Of a stretch of 64,000 nt of DNA, positions 27,876 through 36,958 are shown one piece after another. The notes beneath the pieces are model-generated. The model was given only the letters and a program-made list of their open reading frames with translations. It did not search any database and was not told the DNA's origin. Source of the stretch: Asaia sp003994335. Lineage in GTDB: Bacteria; Pseudomonadota; Alphaproteobacteria; Acetobacterales; Acetobacteraceae. A program made the translations under genes and the position numbers. The stretch covers positions 136,347-200,346 of the forward strand of contig NZ_JBBCOR010000008.1 of assembly GCF_037151175.1 (NCBI RefSeq). Reading direction: 5' to 3'. Within the stretch, counting starts at the first letter, position 1, and every line of letters starts with the position of its first letter.

Positions 27876-28939
27876 CCTGCCAGATGCGCCTTGCCTGAGA
27901 GGTCTTTGACGCTCGTTCGACCGGTGCGAAACCGGTCGAAATGCAGATTATTCCCCGGCTTTTGCGGCAGCGGCGCGCTCGGCAGAACATAGAGCCGATC
28001 ATTGGGCTCGTCGAAAAGCACGATATGGTTCTGGAAGAAATCTGTCCCGAGAAGCCCCATGGCGAGATCGTCCTGGACGTAGACAGACATAGGGCCGAGT
28101 GACAAGTCACCCAGACGCATCGACGTTACGGTCGTGCGCCTGAGACGCGAATGAATGGTGCCGTAAAGCGCAACACCGGGATTTCCTGTCGGGTCGGCAG
28201 GATCGTCTTTCACCGGGGCGAGCCATTTAGCCGGTATCGTGGTGACCGGTGCATCGGGATCGAGGGAGAAATCACGCTCGACTCCGTCGATGCTGATCGC
28301 GATCAGACCTTTTCCATAGAGAGGCAATGCCTGCGCTCCGGTGCCCATCAGCGCAGCTTGTGCAGAACGACACGCTGCATCATGGCTGAACCGGATCAGG
28401 GCAAAGGCGCTGTGGGGCATGTCGATCAGCACAGCGAGGTTTGAGAAAGCCTCGCGCCCGATCACCCCGATCAAAGGGCGTGTGCCAATCTTCTGGGTCG
28501 GGTAATCCTCGAGCTGAATCATGTCCGGCGTCCCCATATCGAGGGGACCAATCGTCAGGTGTCCCGCCCGGATGAGGGGCTGAGGGTCGGTATAGACCCC
28601 GTTTGTCGTGATCATGCGGGATTGGTGGGTATCGTAGGTGTCGAAACCGTCCATATTCCCGACATAGAGCTTGTCGAAACCATGCGAGAAATAGAGGGCG
28701 ATAGGGCGGCTATCCAACGTGGCTGGGATAATGGGTGAATCGCCCGATCCACCCAGAAGCGGGAGGGTCACTGCCCCTTCTATGCAATCCGGCTGGGCCG
28801 GGTCGCCTGTGGCCTGCGCCACCTCAGAAAAGGTGATACCGAGGCACACCAGGAGGAAGAGGCAAAGCGCCTGCCGTGTCACACCATAGACGCGAGAATG
28901 CTCCCCCTGACTATGCAGGATGGCGCCAGCCGGACTCAT
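27842..28939 (-). CDS. Secreted bilobal aspartyl-protease-like protein, degenerate active sites (paralogue A)
   Basis: A 365-residue exported protein with a hydrophobic signal segment (about residues 23-42). It reads as two retropepsin-like lobes. Lobe 1 has the closing motif GVIGREAFSNLAVLIDM, and lobe 2 has GLLGTDFFQNHIVLFDE, both resembling the GxxGxDFLxxFxVxID element of retropepsin-like proteases. The catalytic D[ST]G is missing in both: lobe 1 has LYFSHGFDKLY at that place and lobe 2 has LDPDAPVTTIP. It is therefore probably not a protease (inference). A paralogue lies at 29416-30480. Its ATG overlaps the TraR/DksA-like stop by ATGA, indicating coupling. The native role is unknown. Confidence 0.6.
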   Translation of the reverse strand: MSPAGAILHSQGEHSRVYGVTRQALCLFLLVCLGITFSEVAQATGDPAQPDCIEGAVTLPLLGGSGDSPIIPATLDSRPIALYFSHGFDKLYVGNMDGFDTYDTHQSRMITTNGVYTDPQPLIRAGHLTIGPLDMGTPDMIQLEDYPTQKIGTRPLIGVIGREAFSNLAVLIDMPHSAFALIRFSHDAACRSAQAALMGTGAQALPLYGKGLIAISIDGVERDFSLDPDAPVTTIPAKWLAPVKDDPADPTGNPGVALYGTIHSRLRRTTVTSMRLGDLSLGPMSVYVQDDLAMGLLGTDFFQNHIVLFDEPNDRLYVLPSAPLPQKPGNNLHFDRFRTGRTSVKDLSGKAHLAGQRIGVKSGSP

Positions 28940-29208
28940 CTCAGCTGGCTGTCCTTGCTGCCTCGGCGATTGATACCGGTGAAAACCGGTCTTTTGTCAC
29001 GCTCGGACTGGCAGTCGACGCACAGCTTCACGCCGGGGAGCGCCTTTTGCCGTGCGGGGGGTATATCCTCACCGCAATTCACGCATTCCGCAGCGCTGTC
29101 ACCATGGGGCATGGCGGCACGGGCTCGGCTCACGGCGTCGGCTATTGTGTCGTCAATCTGGTCCTGAACGGCTCCATCGGGAGCCCACCCTGTTGCCATC
29201 GGTCTCAT
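28936..29208 (-). CDS. TraR/DksA-type C4 zinc-finger protein
   Basis: A 90-residue protein whose C-terminal half has CVNC, 17 residues, CVDC, the C4 zinc finger of the TraR/DksA family; the N-terminus is a short helix with ADAVSRARAAM. DksA relatives bind the RNA polymerase secondary channel. At this size it resembles phage and plasmid TraR rather than host DksA (about 150 residues), and the acidic coiled-coil tip of DksA is absent. AGGAAGG precedes the ATG at 29208. It lies between two paralogous pseudo-protease genes, and its stop overlaps the start of the downstream one. Confidence 0.82.
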   Translation of the reverse strand: MRPMATGWAPDGAVQDQIDDTIADAVSRARAAMPHGDSAAECVNCGEDIPPARQKALPGVKLCVDCQSERDKRPVFTGINRRGSKDSQLR

Positions 29209-29415
29209 CCCCTTCCTGCAGGTCCCTGATGTTGGATCTGTGCCCAGCAGCCTCAAGATGCCCGCGCGATTCAGGCGTTGTTTCCGGGCAGCGTCTTTCA
29301 GGAAACAGCGTCCGGCTTCCTCGTTCCTTCGCTCATCCCAAGAATGGGGTCCCTCGCAATACGCCCGGCCCTTGCGGGAGGCGCATCCAGTCAGCGCCTG
29401 AAGAAGAACTGCCTC

Positions 29416-30480
29416 TCAGAATGGCTGGGTTCGACCGACCATGGCAGGATAGATTGGGGTCAGGGGCCAGCCGGAAAAAGAGGGGGTCATGATGTTGGGA
29501 CCCAGGTTTTGCAGCCTGTGGGGAAAGCGGAGCGCGCTTCCTGCGTCTTCTCTCCTGTGACGGGAGGGCAGAAAATAGACCGTGTTTTTTGGATAGTCGA
29601 AAAGCACGACATGCCGCTCGAAAAACTCGAGCCCCAGCCCGGCTGCAGGGGGGGCGCGGTCGCATTCCCCTGAATGGGAGATGTCTCGATCCGTCTCAGG
29701 AGACTCCGTCCCATCCTCCAGATGGAAGGATGTATCCGCAATGCCGGGGGCCCCGGTGATGGGCAGGACTGCCTGGACTGTCGCGGGCTTGTTGCGATCG
29801 GGCGATCCGTCTGACGCTGAAGCAGCCGCCCAGGCGCGTGGCAGAGTGTTGATCGCCCTGTTCGGGTCCAGCATCACGGCGCGCTCGATCCCATTCAGCG
29901 GGATCCGTGCCCTATCCTGCGTGTCGAGCGGAAAAGCCGCCTCACCGGCACCCAGAAAATCCGCACGGGCGGTCTTGCATGAGGCATCGTCGCTGAAGCG
30001 TATGAGCGCAAAGACCCCATGGGGCAGGTCCAGCAGGACAGAGAGCTTCGCGAAAAACGAGGGGCCGATCACCCCGATGACAGGACGCAAGCCGATAAAC
30101 CGGGCAGGAAACGCATTGAGTCTGACCATGCCCGGGCTGCCCAGTTCCAGATCGCCCAGCTTGAGTCGCTCCGGCTTGAAGATGCTGTAGTCATCGCCTT
30201 TCACCCCATCCAGAAGGAGCGAAGTCCTGGTGTTCGTATCTTCCCCGGCATAGGGCGTGATATCTCCACCGTACAGCCCGTCCACGGTTGTCGAATAATA
30301 GAGCGCAACCGGCTTGCCCTGCATCGTGGCAGGAAGAAGAGGCGCATCGCCCGATCCGCCCAGGAGGGGCAGGGTGAACGCCCCCAGGATGCATGAGGCG
30401 GGCTGGGCCCTGGCGGGGGAGATGAGGACGACCAGCGCCAGAGTCAGACCGGGGATCGTTCGCAGGATAAGGTTCAACAC
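29416..30480 (-). CDS. Secreted bilobal aspartyl-protease-like protein, degenerate active sites (paralogue B)
   Basis: A 354-residue exported paralogue of the protein at 27842-28939. Both mature proteins start with a Cys-Ile-hydrophobic stretch followed by LPLLGGSGD. The signal peptide ends near SPARAQ. Lobe 1 has VALYYSTTVDGLY where a protease would have DTG, then GVIGPSFFAKLSVLLDLPHG; lobe 2 has LDPNRAINTLP, then GLGLEFFERHVVLFDYPKN. Both catalytic positions are thus altered, as in paralogue A but with different residues. The lobe 2 insertion is about 25 residues longer, with a Glu/Asp/His-rich spot. It is transcribed towards the TraR-like gene, with a 207-base gap. Confidence 0.6.
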   Translation of the reverse strand: MLNLILRTIPGLTLALVVLISPARAQPASCILGAFTLPLLGGSGDAPLLPATMQGKPVALYYSTTVDGLYGGDITPYAGEDTNTRTSLLLDGVKGDDYSIFKPERLKLGDLELGSPGMVRLNAFPARFIGLRPVIGVIGPSFFAKLSVLLDLPHGVFALIRFSDDASCKTARADFLGAGEAAFPLDTQDRARIPLNGIERAVMLDPNRAINTLPRAWAAASASDGSPDRNKPATVQAVLPITGAPGIADTSFHLEDGTESPETDRDISHSGECDRAPPAAGLGLEFFERHVVLFDYPKNTVYFLPSRHRREDAGSALRFPHRLQNLGPNIMTPSFSGWPLTPIYPAMVGRTQPF

Positions 30481-30920
30481 GACAGAATGTCCTTGCTGCT
30501 GCGATGCGAGGCTCCGGACGGGCGGGGTAGTGCATCGCGCCTGCCGGGATAGTCATGACGGCACAGACCGGTAGGCAAGCCACGTTGTCGTGGGGGGGGC
30601 GGGGGCCCAACCGCCGCTCGTTATTGTGACGCATCCGAGTGGCCGCTGTACGAGGCATGATGTGAGGGTGTCATTCCGCATCGGCGCGAGGCGAGGGTTT
30701 CCGTCGTTATGCGTCTTCTGCCTGCACGGTCTGCATCGAGACTATCTGCTCCCAAGGAGATTGGGCTCACGATGAAGGTTGGGTCGACCCTAGTCCCAGC
30801 GTCGTTCTCTCGCCTGACGGGGTGGCGGCAACCGCTTGCGGCCGCGTCATAACGGTACCGGAAATAAGCCGAACCTGTTTTGATGCCCTTCGTTCACAAC
30901 GCTGAGAGGGAGGGTAAGGC
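30481..30920. other. 440-bp noncoding region between divergent genes
   Basis: No gene is supported. It separates the leftward pseudo-protease cluster from a rightward HTH/membrane protein gene and must carry both promoters. It includes a G-run (GTGGGGGGGGCGGGGGCCC near 30590). No riboswitch or small RNA was recognised. Confidence 0.4.
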
Positions 30921-31352
30921 GTGGATCATCGCGATCATGGGAACGGTATTGCGGTGGTGCGGCCCCTGCCGAGGCAGGAATTGTTCGACTCCGCTCAGGC
31001 CGCCGCTCATCTTGGGCTGACGCCCGGGCTGTTCAGGGCGCTACGCTTTTTCCGCTGCGGCCCGGCTCCTCTCAGGATCCAGTCCCGCATCGTCTATCGT
31101 CGGACAGAGCTGGACAGGTTACGCCATGAATGGTGCACGGCAGTGCAGGTTCGCGCCGAAGACCGGCTCAGTCTTTCTCCCAACCCTGACCAGCCCCCTG
31201 CCAGAACGCCTTATCAGTCCCGTTCCCTGCCTTACCCGCTGGATCCCCTGATGCGCATTCTGGCGCTTCGGGCCATACGCCATCGTATTGTTGTCTCGAT
31301 CCTGTGGGTCATGGCGATCATTGGCGGCGGTATCTCGCTCATTTTCTACTGA
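30921..31352 (+). CDS. HTH-like domain with C-terminal membrane anchor, unknown
   Basis: A 143-residue protein not recognised as a named family. The first 75 residues resemble an excisionase/MerR-like HTH: LFDSAQAAAHLGLTPGLFRA followed by a wing-like IQSRIVYRRTELDRLR. A Pro-rich linker leads to a single C-terminal hydrophobic segment, IVVSILWVMAIIGGGISLIF, next to a basic HR pair. It therefore looks like a tail-anchored DNA-binding-type protein. The start is a GTG preceded by GGAGGG. A small membrane protein gene follows 29 bases later. Confidence 0.55.
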   Translation: MDHRDHGNGIAVVRPLPRQELFDSAQAAAHLGLTPGLFRALRFFRCGPAPLRIQSRIVYRRTELDRLRHEWCTAVQVRAEDRLSLSPNPDQPPARTPYQSRSLPYPLDPLMRILALRAIRHRIVVSILWVMAIIGGGISLIFY

Positions 31353-31381
31353 CCCGCCATTTCCCGGCGTTCCATGAAGGA

Positions 31382-31837
31382 ATGGAAATCATGCGCTCCC
31401 GTCTGCCTGCCATCACGTTCTATGGCTCACTCGCCTGTAATGCCGCACTTCTGGCTCTGGGAAAGGCCAGGACCGGCAACGCGGCCAAGGGGGTGAACTG
31501 CACTGCCCACTGGCTCAAGGGCGAGGAGGCCGCCTCGATGCAGGACCTGGATCTGGTTCACTCCGGCACAGGGGTCGCGACCAATGTGGCAGCCGTTCTG
31601 TTCTGGGCCGTGCTGTATGACCGCGCGCTCGGCAGACAGCCGGGCGTGGTCCGGGCACTGTTCGCAACGCTTGCTCTCGGACCGGTTGCCGCTGTGGCCG
31701 ATTACAAGGCGACCCCCAAACGCTTCACGCCAGGCTGGGAGCTTGTGTTCTCGAAACAGGATATGGCGATCATCTATGCCGCCATGGTGGCGGGTATGGC
31801 GTATGGCGCCTTGTCAGGACGCCGGCAACCGTCCTGA
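31382..31837 (+). CDS. Small polytopic membrane protein, unknown
   Basis: A 151-residue protein with about four hydrophobic segments (near residues 8-25, 60-80, 88-105 and 125-145). No known family is recognised. The ATG at 31382 is one choice; ATG 31391 has a better-spaced AAGGA. It follows the HTH/membrane protein gene by 29 bases and is probably in one operon with it. Two short hairpins lie at and just after its 3' end. Confidence 0.6.
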   Translation: MEIMRSRLPAITFYGSLACNAALLALGKARTGNAAKGVNCTAHWLKGEEAASMQDLDLVHSGTGVATNVAAVLFWAVLYDRALGRQPGVVRALFATLALGPVAAVADYKATPKRFTPGWELVFSKQDMAIIYAAMVAGMAYGALSGRRQPS

Positions 31838-31858
31838 CCGGCATGATCTGAATTCCGG

Positions 31859-31879
31859 CCCGAACCGGTCCGGTTCGGG
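31859..31879. terminator. Hairpin between convergent genes
   Basis: CCCGAACCG (31859-31867) and CGGTTCGGG (31871-31879) form a perfect 9-bp stem with a GTC loop, between a rightward gene and tldD. There is no T-run on either strand, so termination is likely but unproven. A second 9-bp inverted repeat (GTCAGGACG/CGTCCTGAC, 31813-31838) lies just before it. Confidence 0.5.
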
Positions 31880-31890
31880 CTAGGCGTGAC

Positions 31891-33354
31891 TCAGGCAGTG
31901 CCGCCCACAGTGAGTCCGGCCAGTTTCAATGTAGGCTGCCCCACTCCCACAGGCACGCCCTGTCCGGCCTTGCCACAGGTGCCGATCCCGGGATCGAGCT
32001 CCACGTCCTGACCGATCATCGAGATCTTGTTCATCGCATCGAATCCGTTGCCGATCAGGGTAGCGCCCTTGACCGGGCGCGTCACCTTGCCGTCTTCGAT
32101 CAGATAGGCCTCCGACATGGCAAACACGAATTTGCCCGAGGTGATATCTACCTGACCGCCGCCGAAATCGACGGCATAAAGGCCACGCTTCGTCGAGCGG
32201 ATCATTTCTTCGGTCGTGGCATCGCCACCCAGCATCAATGTGTTCGTCATGCGCGGGAGGGGGGCGTGAGCATAGGACTGGCGCCGTCCGTTACCCGTGG
32301 GTGCCACGCCCATCAGACGCGCATTCAGACGGTCCTGGATGAACCCGCGCAGGATTCCGTCCTCGATCATCACGGTCCGCCCTGATGGCGTACCTTCATC
32401 ATCGATGGTCAGGGAGCCGCGTCCTTCGGCAAGCGTACCGTCATCGACCACGGTCACGCCGGGGGCCGCCACACGTTTGCCCACCATGTCGCTGAAGCTC
32501 GACGTACCCTTGCGATTGAAATCGCCTTCAAGCCCGTGGCCTACCGCTTCGTGCAGCAGGATACCGGGCCAGCCCGGACCGAGCACGACATCCATCTCGC
32601 CCGCAGGCGCAGGGGTGGCATCGAGGCTCACCTTCGCGCGGCGTACGGCCTCATCCACTGCCCCCTGCCAGGTTTCGCGCCCCAGCAGTCGTGAGAGGTT
32701 GTAGCGACCGCCCATGCCCCGAGCGCCGCTCTCACGCCGTCCATCGCGTTCGAGCACGACGGAGATGTTCAACCGCACCAGAGGGCGCAGATCGGCAGTA
32801 CGAAATCCGGCACCACGCATGATCTGCACGGCCTGCCATTCGGTGGCAATGCTCGCAGAGACCTGCACCACCTCGGGACCGAGACCGCGCGCATAAGCGT
32901 CGATCTCGCCCAGAACAGCGGCACGTGCGGCAAAATCCGTGTCGCTCAAAGGGCTTTCAGGCGCATAGAGACGCCGATTAGTGGCCTGTGGCGGTGAGGC
33001 CAATGTACCACTGCGGCCCTGTCGAACCGTCGAGACGGCGCCTGCCGCACGCTCCAGCGCGCTTTTGCTGATTTCATTGGAGTGGGCAAAGCCGGTTTCC
33101 GGTCCGATGACGGAGCGCAATCCAAAACCCGATGACGTATCGAAGCTTGCCGAGCGTATGACACCATCATCAAGGACGATGGACTCGCTTTCCCGATATT
33201 CGAGGAACAACTCGCCATCCTCGATCCCTTCCAGAGAGCGGCTGACGATCGCTTCTGCCTCATCGCGCGTGAGCGTTGTGTCCGCGCGCTCGAAAAACAG
33301 GCGGTCCGTGACGGCAAGGGCAGAAAGGGGCGTGGCTTCGGCAGGGGAGGTCAT
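31891..33354 (-). CDS. tldD: Metalloprotease TldD
   Basis: A 487-residue TldD subunit; with TldE (PmbA) it forms a zinc protease that degrades unfolded peptides and matures microcin B17 and CcdA in E. coli. The HEAVGHGLEGD motif supplies the HExxxH zinc ligands. The ATG at 33354 is chosen because AAGGAG lies upstream; a GTG at 33387 would add 11 residues. Length agrees with E. coli TldD (481). No tldE is next to it, which is usual. Confidence 0.95.
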   Translation of the reverse strand: MTSPAEATPLSALAVTDRLFFERADTTLTRDEAEAIVSRSLEGIEDGELFLEYRESESIVLDDGVIRSASFDTSSGFGLRSVIGPETGFAHSNEISKSALERAAGAVSTVRQGRSGTLASPPQATNRRLYAPESPLSDTDFAARAAVLGEIDAYARGLGPEVVQVSASIATEWQAVQIMRGAGFRTADLRPLVRLNISVVLERDGRRESGARGMGGRYNLSRLLGRETWQGAVDEAVRRAKVSLDATPAPAGEMDVVLGPGWPGILLHEAVGHGLEGDFNRKGTSSFSDMVGKRVAAPGVTVVDDGTLAEGRGSLTIDDEGTPSGRTVMIEDGILRGFIQDRLNARLMGVAPTGNGRRQSYAHAPLPRMTNTLMLGGDATTEEMIRSTKRGLYAVDFGGGQVDITSGKFVFAMSEAYLIEDGKVTRPVKGATLIGNGFDAMNKISMIGQDVELDPGIGTCGKAGQGVPVGVGQPTLKLAGLTVGGTA

Positions 33355-33449
33355 GGGGTCGAAAAGCTCCTTCTTGAACCCGAACACATGGCGCGTCCCG
33401 GTCCCGAATGCGAGGGGAAAGCCGTCATCGGGGTCAAAAAAGCACGGTT

Positions 33450-34577
33450 TCAGCGGGTGACACGTGCATTGAACGCGACGAACGCCATCAATACAGCCAG
33501 TAATCCGAAGGCGATTGTCAGGCTGCTGGCCTGGGCGATGGCGCCAAGGAGCGCAGGCCCTGCGAGGATGCCAGCATAGCCGATGGTGGTGATGGCCGCG
33601 ACGGCCGCACTGGTCTTCATGACGTTCTGCCGCCCGGTGGCGTTATAGAGCACGGGCACGATATTGGCGCAGCCGAGCCCGATCAGCAGAAAACCGCCCA
33701 GCAGGAGAGGGATGTTCGGGCTCAGCACGACGAGGGCAAACCCGATCGCTGCGGCGCTGCCTCCAAAGGCCATGACCCTGACGCGTCCCAGCCTTGCCAC
33801 GACATGGTCGCCGGTCAGACGGCCCAGGGTCATGGCGGAGGCGAATACGGCATAGCCCCATCCCGGCGCGATGCCGAAACTGCTGCGCTCGCCCGAGAGA
33901 TAGACCCCACCCCAGTCGAGCACTGCGCCTTCTGACAGGAAGGCGATGCCGGTCAGGAGTCCGAACAGCCATACCACGCCGCGCGGCAACGCAAAGCCGG
34001 ATCCGCCATCGGGCTCAGCCTGGTTCAACAGCCCCGGCCAGGCAGTCAGGAGCAGCATGACAAGGCTGGCTTGTCCTCCCATGACGATCATCCAGGGCGA
34101 CGCACCGAGCTGCGCGAGCAACATGGGCCCGGCGGCCCCCATCGCGCCGCCAATGCTGAAAAAAGCGTGGAATCCGGAGAGCATGGGACGGCCGCTCTGT
34201 TTTTCGACATCCACCGCCTGGATATTGATGGCGGTTTCTGCCGAGCCGAATCCCACACCCAGACAGAAGACGCCTGCGGCGAGCAGGGGAACGCTGTGCA
34301 TCAGGGACAAAGGCAGTAGCGCAAGCCCCGACAGGACCATGCCCCCGATTGCCACAGCGCGGCACCCCCAGCGACTGACCCAGTACCCGGCAAGCGGCAT
34401 GGCGATGACAGAGCCGATGCCGAGGCAGAGCAGAAGCAGGCCCAGAGCCCCGTCATCAAGGCCGGCATGGGCCTTCACAACGGGAACCAGACAGGACCAG
34501 AGAGCAAAAAGAATACCGATCAGAAAAAAGACGCTGCGGGTACTGTTTTGCAACCTCTTTGGGTCTCTTCTGTTCAT
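33450..34577 (-). CDS. MFS transporter, YbjJ-like
   Basis: A 375-residue major facilitator protein with about twelve membrane segments. The N-terminal half has FFLIGILFALWSCLVPVVK and AMPLAGYWVSRWGCRAVAIG, which has the shape of the MFS loop 2-3 motif, and it most resembles the short YbjJ-like group. Substrate unknown. It is divergent from the trehalase gene, with 176 bases between them, so trehalose-linked transport is possible but not shown. Confidence 0.82.
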   Translation of the reverse strand: MNRRDPKRLQNSTRSVFFLIGILFALWSCLVPVVKAHAGLDDGALGLLLLCLGIGSVIAMPLAGYWVSRWGCRAVAIGGMVLSGLALLPLSLMHSVPLLAAGVFCLGVGFGSAETAINIQAVDVEKQSGRPMLSGFHAFFSIGGAMGAAGPMLLAQLGASPWMIVMGGQASLVMLLLTAWPGLLNQAEPDGGSGFALPRGVVWLFGLLTGIAFLSEGAVLDWGGVYLSGERSSFGIAPGWGYAVFASAMTLGRLTGDHVVARLGRVRVMAFGGSAAAIGFALVVLSPNIPLLLGGFLLIGLGCANIVPVLYNATGRQNVMKTSAAVAAITTIGYAGILAGPALLGAIAQASSLTIAFGLLAVLMAFVAFNARVTR

Positions 34578-34753
34578 CCTGCATTCCTCCCCTGGCGTCC
34601 TTGGCTGCCTGCAGCGTCTGAAACGCCCCTCAATGGCACCGCTCTGCCGTCACATCCGTGACAAAATGATGCAACGCCTTCGTGGAGCCGGGGAGCAGAC
34701 GCAGGCAGGTTCGAGCGCCGCCTGCGCGACGGTGTCGGGTTCAAGGAGATTGC

Positions 34754-36958
34754 ATGACGAGAAACCGCCCCTCATTCGCCCTGTTCCTGCTTGTCGGGGT
34801 TTCCGTCTCGGCTCTCGCGCCATGCGCTGCGCGGGCTGCCGTGAGTGACCCGAACCCCGCGATCGACAGCGTTCAAAACCCGGCGAGGTCATCTGCGGCG
34901 CAGGCCGGGACAGCCGAACCTGCACCTCGTGGTACGGGTGATGACGATCGGACACATCCGGCCCTATCGGCGGAAGGCAGCATGCCAGGGGGCGAGACGG
35001 CGCAGCCGGGTGGGCGGGAGCGGGGCGCTGTTCAGCACCAGTCCGCGCAGCCGGCTCCCCTCGCTTCTCCATCGACAGGGCCACGCGAGACGGTGGCCAG
35101 CGAGGCAGCGCAATCTCTGCATGTCGGCTCTGTCCCTCAGGATCTGCGTTCGCCGTCGATCGCGCTTGGCGGACTTTTTGCGGCGATTGGCGGCGCGCAT
35201 CTGGCGCCCGATTTCAAGACCATTGCCGATGCCCGACCGGATGAGGCCCCAGCGACCCTGCTCGCGGATTGGGAGAGTCAGCGCAAGCATCCGGATTTCA
35301 GTATCAAGGCGTTTTACGAGCAGCATTTCTCGCCGCCCTTGCGCCGTGACATCTCCTATCGCCGCAAGGCCGATGAGAATATCTATGACTATATTCAGGG
35401 TATGTGGGGCGTTCTGACGCGCCAGCCCGACAAGCCTATGTCCTATGCTTCGCTCCTGCCCCTTCCCAATGCCTATGTGGTGCCCGGCGGACGTTTCTCG
35501 GAGCTTTATTACTGGGATACGTATTTTACGATGATCGGGCTCTATGAGACCGGTCAGTGGGACCTGCTTCGCGGCATGATCAAGGACATGGCCTCCTTGA
35601 TCGATCGCTACGGCCATATTCCCAATGGAACGCGCACCTATTATCTCAGCCGCTCCGAGCCACCCTTCTTCTCGTTGATGGTCGATCTTCTGGCCCAGCA
35701 TGACGGTCAGAGCGCCTATCGCAGTTTTCTGCCCCAGTTGCAGAAGGAATATGATTATTGGATGGAAGGGGCGGACAGCCTCAAACCGGGACAGGCCTAT
35801 CGTCATCTGGTGCGCCTGCAGGATGGCACGCTCCTCCTGCGTCACTGGGACGATCTTGATACGCCGCGTGACGAAAGTTACCCGGAGGATGTGGCAACGG
35901 CTGCGCGTGACGGGTCGAGGGCGCCTTCCGAAGTGTATCGTGATCTGCGTGCCGGGTCAGAAACCGGTTGGGATTTCTCGTCACGCTGGTTGGCCGATGG
36001 CCATACGCTCGCGACGATCCACACGACCGATCTGGCGCCCATCGAGGTCAATTGCCTGATGGTCCATCTGGAACAGACACTTGAGCATGCCTACGCCCTG
36101 ACGGGACAGCGCAAGCTCGCACGCGTCTATGGCCAGCGTGCCGATGAACGCACGCTCGCCGTGCGCCGTCTCTTCTGGGATGAGGATCGTCAGGCTTTCT
36201 ACGATTATGACTGGCGTAAAAACCGCCCCACGGACGTGCTCTCTGCCGCAACGACTGTGCCGCTATTCCTGCGTCTGGCGTCGCAGGAACAGGCCATGGG
36301 TGTGGCTGACACGATCAAGGCGCGCCTGCTGCGCCCCGGCGGGATCATGGCAACCGACCATGAGAGCGGGCAGCAATGGGATGCCCCCAATGGCTGGGCG
36401 CCCGAAGAATGGATGGCCATCAAGGGGCTAAACAATTATGGGGCGACCGATCTGGCGGAGACCATCGCCAGACGCTGGATGGCCAGGGTAATCGGCACGT
36501 ATGAGAAATCGGGCGTGTTGCTCGAAAAATATGACGTCGACTCTCCCACGATCAGCGCCACAGGGGGCAAGGGCGGTGGGGAATACCCAATGCAGATCGG
36601 GTTTGGCTGGACCAATGGCACATTGCTCGGGCTGATGCGCCGTTACCCTGACGTGACCGAGCAGATCCTCAAGCACAACCCTCTGGCCGGGCAGCCCGCC
36701 ATTGATGTCTTGCCACCCAGTGACCCCTATAGTGCGGTAGGACCTGAGGGGAGCCCGCCTGCCGATCCGCCAGCCAAGCCAGCAGGCGAAGTCGAGACCG
36801 GCCCGCAGGACGCCAGTGCCCACAAGACTGCGGCCTTGCAGCCCGATGGTACCGACGTGACTGGCGGTGACGGGTCATCGAAGCGCGTTGCCGCACGGGT
36901 TGCGCCGCTGGATGAGCGTGTACCAACCCGCAAGATGACGGCGTATCAGCCCTCCTGA
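34754..36958 (+). CDS. treA: Periplasmic alpha,alpha-trehalase (GH37)
   Basis: A 734-residue glycoside hydrolase that splits trehalose to two glucoses. AAGGAG precedes the ATG at 34754 and a signal peptide ends near CAARA. Signature 1 is PGGRFSELYYWDTYF (about residues 243-257) and signature 2 QQWDAPNGWAP (about 540-550). The enzyme is long: the first 130 mature residues are Ala/Pro/Ser-rich and probably disordered, and a Pro/Asp-rich tail of about 75 residues follows the catalytic domain. E. coli TreA has 565 residues. The 3' end overlaps the convergent aminotransferase gene by 13 bases. Confidence 0.95.
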   Translation: MTRNRPSFALFLLVGVSVSALAPCAARAAVSDPNPAIDSVQNPARSSAAQAGTAEPAPRGTGDDDRTHPALSAEGSMPGGETAQPGGRERGAVQHQSAQPAPLASPSTGPRETVASEAAQSLHVGSVPQDLRSPSIALGGLFAAIGGAHLAPDFKTIADARPDEAPATLLADWESQRKHPDFSIKAFYEQHFSPPLRRDISYRRKADENIYDYIQGMWGVLTRQPDKPMSYASLLPLPNAYVVPGGRFSELYYWDTYFTMIGLYETGQWDLLRGMIKDMASLIDRYGHIPNGTRTYYLSRSEPPFFSLMVDLLAQHDGQSAYRSFLPQLQKEYDYWMEGADSLKPGQAYRHLVRLQDGTLLLRHWDDLDTPRDESYPEDVATAARDGSRAPSEVYRDLRAGSETGWDFSSRWLADGHTLATIHTTDLAPIEVNCLMVHLEQTLEHAYALTGQRKLARVYGQRADERTLAVRRLFWDEDRQAFYDYDWRKNRPTDVLSAATTVPLFLRLASQEQAMGVADTIKARLLRPGGIMATDHESGQQWDAPNGWAPEEWMAIKGLNNYGATDLAETIARRWMARVIGTYEKSGVLLEKYDVDSPTISATGGKGGGEYPMQIGFGWTNGTLLGLMRRYPDVTEQILKHNPLAGQPAIDVLPPSDPYSAVGPEGSPPADPPAKPAGEVETGPQDASAHKTAALQPDGTDVTGGDGSSKRVAARVAPLDERVPTRKMTAYQPS

